Origin: Acanthornis magna
Lineage: Eukaryota; Chordata; Aves; Passeriformes; Acanthizidae
Direction of reading: 5' to 3'
DNA: 64,000 bases
Assembly (NCBI GenBank): GCA_036785705.1
Contig: JAWUZG010000015.1
Location: forward strand, 2,309,001-2,373,000
Within the stretch, counting starts at the first letter, position 1. Every line of letters starts with the position of its first letter. The translations under genes were made by a program, and so were the position numbers. Below the pieces are notes generated by a model. It did not search any database. It saw only the letters and a program-made list of their open reading frames with translations, and was not told where the DNA came from. Positions 1 through 11,745 of this stretch are shown one piece after another.

Positions 1-2104
1 TTAGGAAATATAAATTACAGCAGCTGTAAAACAGGGGAAGAATTTGGTCCATGGGCCTGTTGTGTGTAATATCAGGCTCAGAGCATGTGAGGCATTTGAC
101 TGACATTTGGGGAAAAAAAAATGCATTAACCAACTGGAAAGTTGATACATTTCTTGAAGATCTTTCTGAAATTCCTATTATAAGGACAGCATTCTCCTGT
201 ACTAGACATGGAGTCCCTAGACACTTAACAGATGGAATTAGATCACAGTCTCTTTTTAATCTTTGGATGATGACCTCAATTGCAAAGGTACTGCTTCTCA
301 TCTTGTCCTGGCACTGATCTGGCTCCTCCTAGCATTTCACACTTGATGCTCAGCAGTACTGAACATAAGCTGAAGAGAAAATAGAGAATTAAAAGTGTTA
401 GCTCATTTTTTAAGACTCACAGGAACACCATCAGTGCCGGTAGGAAACAGCGAGGGAATTCAGGAATCACTGTGCCCATAAAGCATTGTTATCATATTGA
501 AGTCTAACTTTTGTAGGTCTATGATGATCAAGTTTTGAAGTTGAAAGATTGGCCTGTAGAAATTACATTATAGAACAGATATTAAATATTAATCTTTGGG
601 TACCAGAGAGATTTCAGATTAAAATTTATGGTCTAGAAACATCTCCGTGTTCCCTCCACATTAAAGCACCGATTGTCTTGGTAAATGCAACTCTTTCTGA
701 GGAGAGAAAACAATCCAGGTGGAGAGCCAAGCCCAACATGTTCATATAAAGGCAGGGATTTTTAGTCAAGTACCAGTGACTGTGGCCATGGCATGCCCAC
801 GGGAGGGCAGCAAGGAAACGTCGTCATCTCCTGTCTGGATTTTCCTCTGGGATCCCACGGCCTCTGGAGACCCCCAAAGTCAAGGCTGGGACTGTCCCTG
901 GGTGGGGACAGCAGGGAGGGACTCAGAGGAGCTGCCTGTGCTCTTGAGGTGCTGTGAGACGTTAAAAGACACAAAGGCTGTATAAGTAGATGATTTCTTG
1001 GCTGAGTTTGCAAAGTGGAGCAGAATAATCATCTGGGGTGGAACTGTAATTAAAGGTGTGCCGATGTTCTCGGTGAATGAGAGTAGGGAAAAAAACGTAA
1101 CTTTGGGCTGGAAGGTTAATTTAAATGCCGAATTTCCCTTCGTGTTTTGAAATAAAATTGAAATTAATCTGGAGATTAAATGTCACTTTGAGTGCACGTT
1201 AAAACAGAGCCAAACTTGCCACTGCTAATACCCAACAGAGCCTGTGTTTTCAGATTGGTTTGCCCTGCTTTTGGTTTATTTTTATTAAGGCCATTTTTCC
1301 CAAGTAAAACCTGAATTAATGGAACATTTCTAGGTTAAATTTCCCATGAATTAGGAGCAGCACCTGGGAGCACCATCCCAAACCCAGCCCTGCTGGTTTC
1401 ATTCTCAAAGCCTTGCCTGGGTCACCCCCTGCCCACGGCACAGCTGTCCCCTGTTCCCATGTCCTGGGGAGGCACTGCTGCAGCCACAGCACTGCTGACC
1501 AGCAGCCAAACTCCTGTGCTGAGTGTCAAACCCTTCCAGTCAACAGCGCTGAGAACTGAAACAGGAGAAGCAGCTTTCCAGAAGTGATGCACTTGGGCTG
1601 ACGGAAATTGGGCACGAGGGCTGAGTGAAGAGCAGGTGTTTAATTGGGCTCCAGTGGGGCTGAAACCGTGGGCTATATTAATATTTTTTTTCATTTTCTA
1701 TCGATCTCAAAAGCTTCCACCCAGCAAAAGAAAAAAAAAAAAAAGACACCGCAGACTGAACGATATACTGAGCCTTATCTTAATTGAACATTAGAAGATG
1801 TTCCTGTGGCCAGCTCGGGGCTTCTGCTGGTTCAGCACTCAGGGCGGTATCTCCCAATTACTGCCATTAGCACTGTACTTAAGGGAATCGTCTCATCCTT
1901 TCCCGAGGAGGCTGAGCACCTGGAGGTGTCAGTGTGGCTGAGCGAGGCTGCAGACCTGCAATTTGTTGTCATCTCTTGTAAGTGCCCTTGTACCTGCTTT
2001 TAACCTCTCATAAATGCAATGTAGCTCACTTTTTCTTTTTTTTTTTTTTAAACTGTTGAGTAAAACGTCTGAAATTCCTTTAGAGAGAAAACCATGGGAT
2101 TAGA
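1..2104. other. Unique non-coding DNA, no gene seen
   Basis: AT-rich single-copy-looking sequence. Open frames are under 91 codons and resemble no family I know. Poly(A) at 1731-1744 and poly(T) at 2036-2049 are the only simple repeats. About 1050-1330 is AT-rich with homeodomain-type TTAATT cores and a few retained CpGs, so it could be regulatory, but this is only an impression. Confidence 0.6.
1731..1744 (+). repeat. Poly(A) tract, 14 A
   Basis: An uninterrupted run of 14 A follows AAAAG. No retroposed gene body or target-site duplication is visible upstream, so it is simple low-complexity sequence. Confidence 0.8.
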
Positions 2105-2312
2105 GATTCTTTACTGAGGAGGTGCTGAGGCACAGGTGCCCAGAGAAGCTGTGGCTGCCCCTGGATCCCTGGCAGTGTCCAAGGCCAGGCTGGACAGGGC
2201 TTGGAGCAGCCTGGGACAGTGGGAGGTGTCCCTGCCCATGGCAGAGGGTGGGATGGGATGAGCTTTAAGGTCCCTTCCAACCCAAACCACTCTGGGGTTC
2301 CGTGGCTCTGTG
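2105..2312 (+). mobile_element. CR1 LINE fragment, 3' end
   Basis: This is the 3'-terminal ~200 bp of an avian CR1 non-LTR retrotransposon. It reads through the usual landmarks in order: CCCAGAGAAGCTGTGGCTGC, CTGGATCCCTGGCAGTGTCC, TTGGAGCAGCCTGGGACAGT, CCCTGCCCATGGCAG, then AAGGTCCCTTCCAACCC. No reverse-transcriptase reading frame remains. It is a 5'-truncated, dead copy, as nearly all avian CR1 copies are. Reading direction is towards higher coordinates. A CR1 piece in the opposite direction starts about 290 bp further on. Confidence 0.93.
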
Positions 2313-2602
2313 CGTGCAGTCAGACTCTTAAGTTACTACAGAAAGAGCAGCAGCTGTAAATTCATATCCACTGGAGCTGCTGTGGTGGCTGCACTACTGA
2401 GAACCAGCAGGCTCAAGAGTGATTTTCTGGAGGCAATTTCTGGCTATTTCCACACGGGAGTTTTGCTGGTTTATTGATTTACCCATTTCTTCCACCAGAT
2501 CCATTCCAGTACCAGAATTCCAGTTTGTCACATTATAATTTTCCCTTTGGAAATTATTCGTGACAAGAGCACTACAACAGTGTGTACTGACAGCTGTGTC
2601 AT

Positions 2603-2712
2603 GAAATCACAGAATGGTTTGGGTTTGAAGGGACCTTAAAGCTCCTCTAATTCCAATCCTAGACCAGTTTGCCCAATGCCCCATCCACCGTGGCCTCAAG
2701 CAGTTTCTGGGA
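2603..2712 (-). mobile_element. CR1 LINE fragment, 3' end, diverged
   Basis: In reverse complement this is the last ~110 bp of CR1. On the + strand AATCACAGAATGGTTTGGGT begins it and GAAGGGACCTTAAAG follows. The inner part (CCATCCACCGTGGCCTCAAG) is clearly diverged from the other copies in the window, suggesting an older insertion. Confidence 0.85.
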
Positions 2713-5057
2713 AACCTCTATTTACTAATATGCATTTTTTTCACCATCCAAATCTCAGGGAAATGATTTTTCATTCTTCCACTCCTTTCCCTGTGGGGTG
2801 GAAGTGCTGTGATACTGAAGATGTCTTACATTATGCACAATGAGGAAAGCAAAATGTATATTTTCCCCGTAACTTCACTCTTTCCCTGCATTTTTGGGGA
2901 TGTTCCAGCGTATAGTAACTCTCCCCAGATTTGTTTTCAGCACCCAGGCTGCTCCAGATGAAGTTTGGAGTGTGGTGTATTGGATTTCTGCTGCCAGGTT
3001 AGGCAGAGATTTTGTTTATTGCGCACTTTCTTTACCAAAACACCCAAGACTGTGTTTTTCTCACTTCTCTCCCGAAGACATCACAAAGTGATAGATGATT
3101 GTCATTTTGCATAGCTGATTGCTGTCCCAGGGCCTCAAGTGATTGCTCGAGCTTTCTGGAGAGCTCTGCCACGCATCGCTGCCTGGGCGAGCAGAGTGAC
3201 ACCTTTCAGATGAAAGTTGAATATGACAGAGAAGAAAGTGCTCCCAAAATCCTTCCAGGAAGGACACAAGGAAGCAAAAAAATTCCTTTTTTTTTTTTTT
3301 TCTCTGAGTTTCCCCAATATGCAGGAATGGGCAGTGCAGGCTTTGGCTGGGAAAAGAGGTCACAGGGGAGAGAGCTCTTTTCTCTGTCAAATGTTCTACA
3401 GGCAGTTGCCAACTCAGTGCTAATTATGTAGTGTTTACCTGCCACCAGGGCCAAGAGTTATCCAAGGAGACTTTTTATCCTGTTGTTCACCTTTAATTGA
3501 CTGTGCCTAACTGAAATTTGCCTTTGCAAGTCTCTTCATACTTCCAGTATCTTGGAAACAGAACCTTTTCAAGGAAGAAGCTTAATAATATCTTCCTTTT
3601 CCCAGGCAGAATTTTGCTTAACAGACAAAAATTATTAAAATGCAAGTTCCAAGTAATTAAGATCAGTCAAGATGTGGAAGCTCTTCCAACAGTGAGTTTT
3701 GTGTGTCTTTTTGCTTTCACACAAATTCCCTCTGCTCTCTCTCCAGACTTCAAAGATTTAAGCAATCAAGTTCTCTGGTTTCTCTTAATGCGTTGCATCT
3801 TAGCCATCAATAAGACTGTATCATGTTTTCCAAGCAAATATTTCCAAGAATATAAATTTCTATAATTTTAATTATGAAACAAAAAAAAGGGCTGAGTTTC
3901 TTAAGGAATGAAAGCAATCGATCCTGTGTTTCCAACAGAGGTTGGTATGGTCCCTGCTCATGGAGTATTGGGCAAGTCTTGAATTCCTTTACAACTTCTC
4001 TGGGTTTCACTTAGAGCTGAAAGCAGGTGGCAGGAGAGAACAGGAAACTCTTACATTTGGAGCTTGTAAGGACCTGTTCCTGTCAGAAATGTATCTGCTC
4101 TTCCTTCCCTTCCACTGACAGCGTTCCTCTCGCTGATGAAGAGCTGCATGAATCCCTTCCACTTCTCATCCTCATTGTCAGATCACTCCAGCTCTGCTGG
4201 AACTTTTCTTCTGCTCCTGTCTTCCGTTTGGGATCTTTTCCTTCATTTTTCTTCACACCTGGTAATGTGCAGTATTCAGTGATCTCTCAGGGTCCCAAAC
4301 ACTTGAAACATACTGTCTATATGCGCTATCACACTTGCAACTGCTTCTGTTTAAAGGAACATGAATTTCCTCAGCATGTCTTGCTCCAAATCCCTTTTTC
4401 TGAGAACTTTCCTTAGTTACAGTCCCCAGTGCTGTAGTTGTTGCCTTTAATAATGGTCTTTCTCCATTTTTATGTTGGGGAGTTCTTTTTAAAGCTCTCC
4501 TGGGGGGAACAAAAAGGCCATAAAATTCTTCAGTCTCGGGGTCATTTTGGATCATGTACAAATTTTGCTGGCGCCAGACTGGTGCCTTATCCCTCAGTCT
4601 GCAGGAATTCACGGAGGCAGTGGGAATAGCTCAGTCCGTCCTACAGTGACCAGCTGGGTGTCCTACTAACCCGTGTGTGACAGTCCAGGAGGAGCTGGGC
4701 AGGTGCTGGCTGTGGGGTGGCAAAGCTGCCCAAGCCGCACTGCGTTCATCCCCTCTGGGCTGCCTTGGTGCTGATGAGCTGCAGGCACGGCCCCAGCAGC
4801 TTCTCTGGGATTTGCTGTAATTCCCAGGAGAAATCTGGTGGTTGGGACACAGAGCAGGAGGTGAGAGGTGCTGGCCACCACCTGGGGCACAGATCCCTGG
4901 TGCTTCCTCTGATGCCTTAGGATTTTAGCTTCTGTATTTTCGTGTATCTGGAATTTTAGTGTATAACTCTGGACTCCATACTGGGTGCTAAAGGTGTGGA
5001 TCTCAGCATTTTTAGACAAAACAATTTCTCTAAGTTGGAAATCCAAGGACACTTCGT
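2713..5057. other. Unique non-coding DNA, no gene seen
   Basis: Mixed-composition sequence without recognised repeats apart from a 15-T run at 3287-3301. Open frames reach 129 codons on both strands, but overlapping frames on opposite strands are equally long, and none shows motifs or a composition that points to protein. Confidence 0.6.
3287..3301 (+). repeat. Poly(T) tract, 15 T
   Basis: Uninterrupted T run, equivalent to poly(A) on the minus strand. It generates Lys/Phe-rich stretches in several short shadow frames. Confidence 0.8.
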
Positions 5058-5334
5058 TGTCTCAGGGCCCCAAGATATGTAACCAACAGTGAATTGGGGA
5101 GAGCAAACTTGGGGTAATTGACATCATCACCTGAAGCTGCAATTGGAGGAATAAACCTCAATATGCCCATGGACAGAACTTATAAAATACAAAAAACTCA
5201 TGACCCTCTGTGTAGCCCCTGGGTGGGTTTTATCTGCCCTAAATGCACCTTGAAGGCCCTTCAATAAATTTATCTGCTTTCTATTCTCCTAACTTTGTCT
5301 AGCCTCAGTTTTAGGTAAGCCCCTCAAGGCACCA
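5058..5334 (+). mobile_element. Solo-LTR-like element, avian ERV type
   Basis: A ~277-bp block with LTR-like order. It starts TGTCTCAGGGCCCCAAGATA, has a TATAAAA box at 5181-5187 and a polyadenylation signal AATAAA at 5263-5268, then a pyrimidine-rich U5-like segment ending near AAGGCACCA. The short TATA-to-poly(A)-signal spacing fits an endogenous retroviral LTR. No primer-binding site, gag, pol or env follows, and I see no clear target-site duplication, so it would be a solo LTR with imprecise ends. Assignment to a named family is not possible by eye. The flank at 5335-5528 is not recognised. Confidence 0.45.
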
Positions 5335-5528
5335 CCTCCCACTGCAGCTCCCAGAGAGGGACAGCAACCTCTCCACAGAGCAAGAACCAGCACAGGGCAC
5401 TGCTGGGGATGCAGCTGTGCCAGGCAATCGGGTCTGGGATCCTGGGATGAAACCCAACCTATTCACAGCATAACTTCTGGAAGCTACAGGGCTGGTGAAC
5501 CCAGGCAGAGGCTGTGAGGGAGCAGAGA

Positions 5529-5667
5529 GAATCACAGAATGGTTTGGGTTGGAAGGGACCTTAAAGACCATCCAGTTCCACCCCAGCCATGGGCAGGGAC
5601 ACTTTCCACTATCCCAGGTTGCTCCAAACCCAGTCCAGCCTGGCCCTGGACACTTCCAGGGATGGAG
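5529..5667 (-). mobile_element. CR1 LINE fragment, 3' end
   Basis: Reverse-complement CR1 3' end. The + strand reads ATCACAGAATGGTTTGGGTT, GGAAGGGACCTTAAAGACCA, CCATGGGCAGGGACACTTTC and CTATCCCAGGTTGCTCCAAA. It is well preserved over ~140 bp and 5'-truncated with no coding part. It lies about 195 bp from the solo-LTR-like element. Confidence 0.93.
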
Positions 5668-8600
5668 AAATACTGTTCATGCCATTTCAGCTGCTTTCTT
5701 TGTGCCTTTAACAAAACTTCATCCCTGGAAACACCTTCCTCCCCTGAATCCTCACAAAGCTCAGGTTCCACACAGGGTTTTTTCCAGCAGAGCTGGAGAG
5801 CCAGACAGTCTCTTGCCTTGCTCTGCATGGGCTTGGGAGTAATGGAATGAGTCATCAGCTAGGAGCTTAAAATTGTGATGTGTGGCACCGCTTGTGAAAA
5901 CCTAAAGAGATTAATATTAAAAAAAAAAAGGGATCCAGTTCACTCAGTGCTGTAATGAAGAGGTATTATACACACCAGGCACCTGTGTGAAGGTATCCCT
6001 GTAACAATCTATTACCATTTGAATGCAGAGAGATTAAATACACACTGGAAACTGAGCACTGGGGAATTTATACTCTGTTTTTTCCAGGACTGCACCATGA
6101 GGGAAAAGAAGCAGCAAGGAGAAATGTAAAAAAATAAACCAAAAAACCAAAAATACTTAAAAGAATATTGCTGCCCTATATTTTGCTCTGCTCTCAGCAC
6201 CAGGGATTTTTGTGTAAAAACAAAATACTTATGCCAGTAGGAGCTAGGTCCCCTGTCTTCCTTGCACATGCGAAAACTGGTTCTAATGATCCTTAATGGA
6301 GATGCTTCCAAATGAATTTTCAAAGTCTCAGCTTTCTAAAATTCTTCTCTGTGCCACTGATGGTCATGATTTGTTGGAAGTAGCACTCAGAAGGGAGATC
6401 TGTAATAAATGAATGTCTGTCAGACTCCAAGAAACCAATACTTCACACACAGTCATCTCACTACACCCTTTCAAGCAAGTACTTCCCTTGCATTTTCCTT
6501 CCCATCATTGCTGATAAATAAAATAATGTTACTTTTATCTGCTGCCTTTGTGAAGTGCTGCACATGCTATTTGTGCAAGGAGAATGCCAATGAACTCATT
6601 CTCTTTTCCTTTACTTCCATGAGAATAAAGCCCAATTTCTTGGTAGAAGCAGCATCCGATCTCCAGTTTCTAGATGAGGCAAACCAGATTATTTTTCTGT
6701 TTTTAACTTGAAATTTAGCAGTGCTGGGTTTTCTAACACCAAAGCAACAAAGTTTTTGGAGGAGATCACTGACCTAAGGCAGTGCTGGCATTCCCCAGGT
6801 GCCCTGCAGGTCCCCCCCAGTCCCAATACCATATATTGATGTACCAAAGCATCCTGCTGCTCAAAATAGGTTTTATTTAGGGTCCTTTAGGTTCTGCTTT
6901 TGTTGATGTTGTGCCTGACCCATCAGAAGTTCTTCCAAAGGAAGCTCTTGATGTCTTTAATGTGTTTGCCCCGTTTGATGCCCCTTTGCCAAATTATGGA
7001 GTGGTGGTTTCGGAGCAGAAAAAACGTTGCCACATCTCTCTCTTTGCTTCTCTTAGAAACTGGGAATGTCAATCCAGGCTGAAATGTGGCACTAGGTGAG
7101 GTATAATCTTGGGATCAGAGCCATTTCTTGACCCTTTATATACCTGTATTTTCTTTTATATTGCCTCGTCCTGAGTTCTCTTTGTAGAGTGGAGTTTCAC
7201 CAGGATATCCCCAAGGTGTCCTGCAGAATTTGTTTGTTGCTTTATTTTCATAGAGAAAGATGGGTGTGTGAGGAGGAAGGATGTTGATTTTTCCTGCTTT
7301 AAAGCCAGCAAAGAAAAGAAGAAAGGATCTGAAACCTAAGGAAATTGCACCACTAATCATATTTTTGTAAGCCGTCCTCTGTAGCATTACAGTCGCAGAG
7401 TATATTTATAATTTGGTTTATATGAGCAACAGTTTAAGTTAAGGGAAATTGGTTTCCTTTTCAAAATGTCATGTTTCTCATTTCCTCGCCGAATCTCGGG
7501 CTGCTCTGAGCTCATATCAGACTTTAAATCATTCAAAACCACACTCCATAATTAAAACGCCGTAAATCCTCATTAATCAATTTAGCGGGTTTGATTTGTT
7601 CCAAAACACATTAAATTAAAGCTGAAAGCTCACTACAATTCCAGGTAGCGCATACACAAGAGCAAAGCAAAGGAAAGCTAAATCCACCACTGTAGGAAGG
7701 CTGCAGAGCAGTGGGGCTGGACCTGTATTTTTTAATGTTCTGTCGTGACCAATCCTGGCTTAAAGGCTTCAGTTTTCAACTTTGTGGGGTTTGTTTTGCT
7801 TTGGAATTGACCTTTTCTTTCTGGAATAGTTAATGCTTTCTGTAGCACTCACAGTATCCAAGCGCTCTCTCGACTCCTCACACTTCCCCTTGGACCATAT
7901 TTTATCTATTCCAATCAAAATCTCTGTCTTGGTGGGTGAGATTCTGAGATTCTTGGGTGGAAATGGGTTCAGTTCTGGCACAGTTCACAGATGTGAAATG
8001 GATATTTTGGACATTTCTCACCACGAGAGTCAGAAACAAATCACTGATAAACACAAGAATCTTGCACAGTCTTGTGGCATTTGGTCTGGGGTTTGGACTT
8101 GTCCCATTAGTAATTATAAGAATGTGATAAAATCACAGCATATGAAAAGACATGGAGACAAAATCTGTTGATTCATGGATCAAAAGTTCTGTGTTTCACA
8201 ATGCAGTGTTGGTCAGCTGTCCCTTCTTCAAGGCTGCTTTATGTGAAAATGAAAATAGGAGGATTTGCAGTGTTATAGGAGCCAATGCCAAGGCTATATC
8301 CAGCTGTTGGTAATGGTATTTAGATTTATTCAACCTGAGTTGTTACTTTCAGAGCTCCATAAGTGTTAGAGTAAGGGAAAATAAATTAAAATTAAACCAA
8401 AGAGAAGTGAAATAGGAAACAACTGACCCCTGGGCCCCAAGAACATATTTGCTCACTGCAGTCCTGGTTGCAGAGGCAGGTACAGTAAGAAACTCATTGC
8501 ATAAGAAGCAGCAAATAAAGGTGCCACCCTAGAGGGAACAAACATTAATATTTCAGAAAGGATATCTCCAGAAAAAAATTATATTGAGCCTTTTTTTTTT

Positions 8601-9529
8601 GTTCAGAGTTTTCGTGCCTGCTGTTAGTGCAGGTAGAGCCAAAGCCAATAATTACACCGTATGAAAAGATTTAATGCTTTTGCTAGAAATTTAACTTCAA
8701 GAAAATGTGGCAAGGGAGAAGCAGGTTGTTGAGGATGAGGACTATTAATGCAACACTTCATGGAAGAGAAAAATGAAGTTTTCTTGGAAAGGCAGGGAGA
8801 TCAGGGTCCTTCTATGTTTCTATTAAATGGTGATAAAGCCCTGTTCTCCCAGGTTGTGGGACGTTGGCAGGCTCCTTGCATATGGATTTCTCTTTTCCTG
8901 CCAGCACTCGGCTGGATGAAAGCCCAGCAGTGCATTCCGTTAAGGAGCTTATTCATACAATTAAGTTTAATTGTCAGCAGTTTTGATACTTCAAACTAAA
9001 ATGAAACCTGGCTCCATTTCTGCAGCTTAGATTCACCTGCAGCCTGGGAGAATCCTGATGGTATTAAAATTAGAGTCCTGTATTGCTAAAATACCAGCCA
9101 GCTGCAGGGATAACTTCTGCATAAACAGGTTGTTTGCTCCCAGGCCTGAGTGACAGAGCAGCAGGTCCTCAGCAGAGTCTATTTATTTTTCTAAAGCAAC
9201 AGTTTCTCAGGTGCTGGAGCACAGGGAGAGTCTTTCCTGCTCACGTTGGCTGTGTGGTCCTTGGTCCTTCCACAGCTCCGTGAGCGTCAGGACAGATTTT
9301 TAAAAGTGAGACATACAGACCATGTTTCATATTTTCCTTAGGCTGAAGTAGGTGACGTTTTGCAATTATCACCAGACTCATACAGAATTTGCTAATGAGC
9401 CTGAACCTTAGTGTTGCCCCCAGTAGCAGAACAGAAAATTTGAGGAATGCTCTACTTTTGCTGTTGCTTCCTCTGACATGTAACTTCCATGCTGTGTGAC
9501 TCAAGAATTCCTGTGCTATGTTTCTCTTT
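5668..9529. other. Unique non-coding DNA with a conserved-looking block
   Basis: No repeat is recognised. 6881-7095 is open in one frame between an AG acceptor-like and a GTGAGG donor-like site, but resembles no protein I know. 7390-7690 is AT-rich, with ATTAATCAAT-type homeodomain sites and retained CpGs (near 7487-7500 and 7558-7562), so it may be a conserved regulatory block. The rest shows nothing specific. Confidence 0.5.
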
Positions 9530-9682
9530 CATCCCTGGAATTGTTCCAGGCCAGGTTTAATGGGGCTTGGAGTAACCTGGGATAGGGGGAGGTGTCCCTG
9601 CCTATGGCACGGGGGTGAAACAAGGTGGTCTTCAAAGTCCTTTTCAACCCAAAACATTTTGGGATTCTGTGTTTCTGTGATT
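9530..9682 (+). mobile_element. CR1 LINE fragment, 3' end
   Basis: CR1 3' end in the + direction. It contains CATCCCTGGAATTGTTCCAG, GGGCTTGGAGTAACCTGGGA, GGTGTCCCTGCC and TCAACCCAAAACATTTTGGG, and closes with GATTCTGTGTTTCTGTGATT, the characteristic CR1 tail microrepeat. Moderately diverged. Confidence 0.9.
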
Positions 9683-11689
9683 CATTTTAAATCAGGATCA
9701 CAACAAATCAATGTCTGTGCATCTCCAATGTCAGTTTTTGGTTTAGGAACCTTGGTGCTTGTGCACATTCTGAACTGCCTGGGATGAGGATTTTACACAG
9801 CTAAAACCAGTCTTGGCTCCTGCACCAAAGCAGGAGGGTGTGGTGACACCATCTGAGCCTTCCTTTCATGGAAGCATCAGGGAATTTATCATCCATCCTG
9901 GCCTGGGGCTTAGGGTGAGGCTGTGACCATGACTGGGCTGTTTGGCCTGGAGGATAAAAGCTGAGTGAGATGTTCTTTATTTGAACATTGATTTGAACCA
10001 AAAGGCACTCTCTGTAAATGGGTGCCCAGCCCCCAGGTGGAGATGTGGATGGCAAGGGACACAGAACTGTGGCAGAAGGTTTGCCAAGTCTCATGACTGG
10101 GGTGCTCTCATAAAAAGCAGGAGTATTTGGCTAAAATCGCTGCCATAAATTGGTGCTATGGAGGATTTGAACCTGAAATTCTATAATTTTGGACAAGACT
10201 TTTAACACTTGGTAAAGAAGGCCAGAAGAGTTGTATCCTACTTTTCCTACTGCCCTGCAAACGGTGGCAAGGTCCATTTTTAATTCCACCACTCTCCTAT
10301 TTATCCTTCACCTTTGAAAGTGCCCAAAATCAAAACAATGTATTTTGCTTCATTTAAATCACAATTTCACATATTCATACAAATTGCTTAAATTGCTCCT
10401 TCCAGGTGATCTTAATGGACTGTTCCTTCTTCCCCAGATCTCTCATTATAATCACCTACCACAGCAGGGATCATTTTCTGGTGCTTTACTCAATGTCAAC
10501 AGCAACGCTCCCAGGAGCAAGAGTTTAGTGCACAGCCCAAGTCACGTTTTTGTGACACGAGAAGTGCTTTGCAGAAGCAGGATAGCCACAACTAATCACA
10601 TTTTGCAATTCATGGAGATTGTGACATTACTTAATCAGCCATAAACACCAAAATCTTTGTCCTCCTTTAGAAACCAAATTACATGAGAAAGACAATTTCA
10701 TCCGAGCTTTACCTGTCCATTACAGTGCTGCTAAATCATTAGAAAGAGTAATTAAACATCAAGAAGAAATAATTATTATAATTATCGGACATTTGAGATT
10801 TCATTTGCTTTCATGAAATATGAGTTACATAAATGAATTCCTTTTGTGAGGTCCTCTCGTAATAGCAATGAATGTCCAAACAGCTCTGGTCTTTGCCTGC
10901 TGATTTTGGCAGCATTATTGGACCAACCTTATAGTGGCAATTAAAAACTCAAAAATTACCAACTATTATGATACCAGGATAGCCAAATGGCCTCTGTGTA
11001 GTTAGAAAATAGGAAATTACCATAGTAATTGTACTCGTTCTTTCTGCTTTCAGAGTGAGAAACTCTGGGAATAGTCCAGTATTTTCTCTACCACACTGAG
11101 TATAACAGAAAACATTCAGTTCCTGATGGCAACAGCCACTGCTTTTTAAAAATTTTTTATATCGTAATTGACAATTTGTTTACAGCTGGATTTCGGTGCT
11201 GTGATGACTTTGTCAGGGTACTGAGCTAATTCAGCACCCACACCCTGCAGCATCCTCTCCTCTGCCTCCTCTCGGACTCCACCTGAGCTCTGCTCACTCC
11301 AGGATCTTTGCCAGCATGGCTGAGGCAATCTCAAGCAGCACCACCGAAATATTTCCCAGGGAAATACTCTTTCCTGGTGGAGTTGTTGAGAGAAGTGAGC
11401 TGGCTCCTAGTGAAGTGCAGGGCAGCTTCCCGAGGGACACTAAAGAGAGTGTTCTTCTGCAGCTAAATATGAGATTGCTCTGACATGTGTACAGAAAAAT
11501 ACAGATATTGCCAAAAGATTGCATTCTTTCGGACACTCAGACTTATGCATGCTTCTTTCCTTGCTTTCCACCTCACACACCAGGGGATCTCATTCACAGA
11601 GCCCTGCCCTGGGAGGGCATTGCTCATGAAATAGCAAAGGGTGCGTGTAGTAAGAAAAAGTGGAAGAAGTCAATACAAATATCAAAAGC

Positions 11690-11745
11690 ATAATTATAAT
11701 GTTATTTTATAATTGTATATATAATTATAATTTTACAATTGTATT
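11690..11745. repeat. AT-rich low-complexity tract with inverted repeats
   Basis: Nearly pure A/T over ~55 bp with TAATTATAA-type words repeated at 11691-11699 and 11722-11730, and ACAATTGTA near the right end. Such sequence can fold on itself. No flanking element is recognised. Confidence 0.6.
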
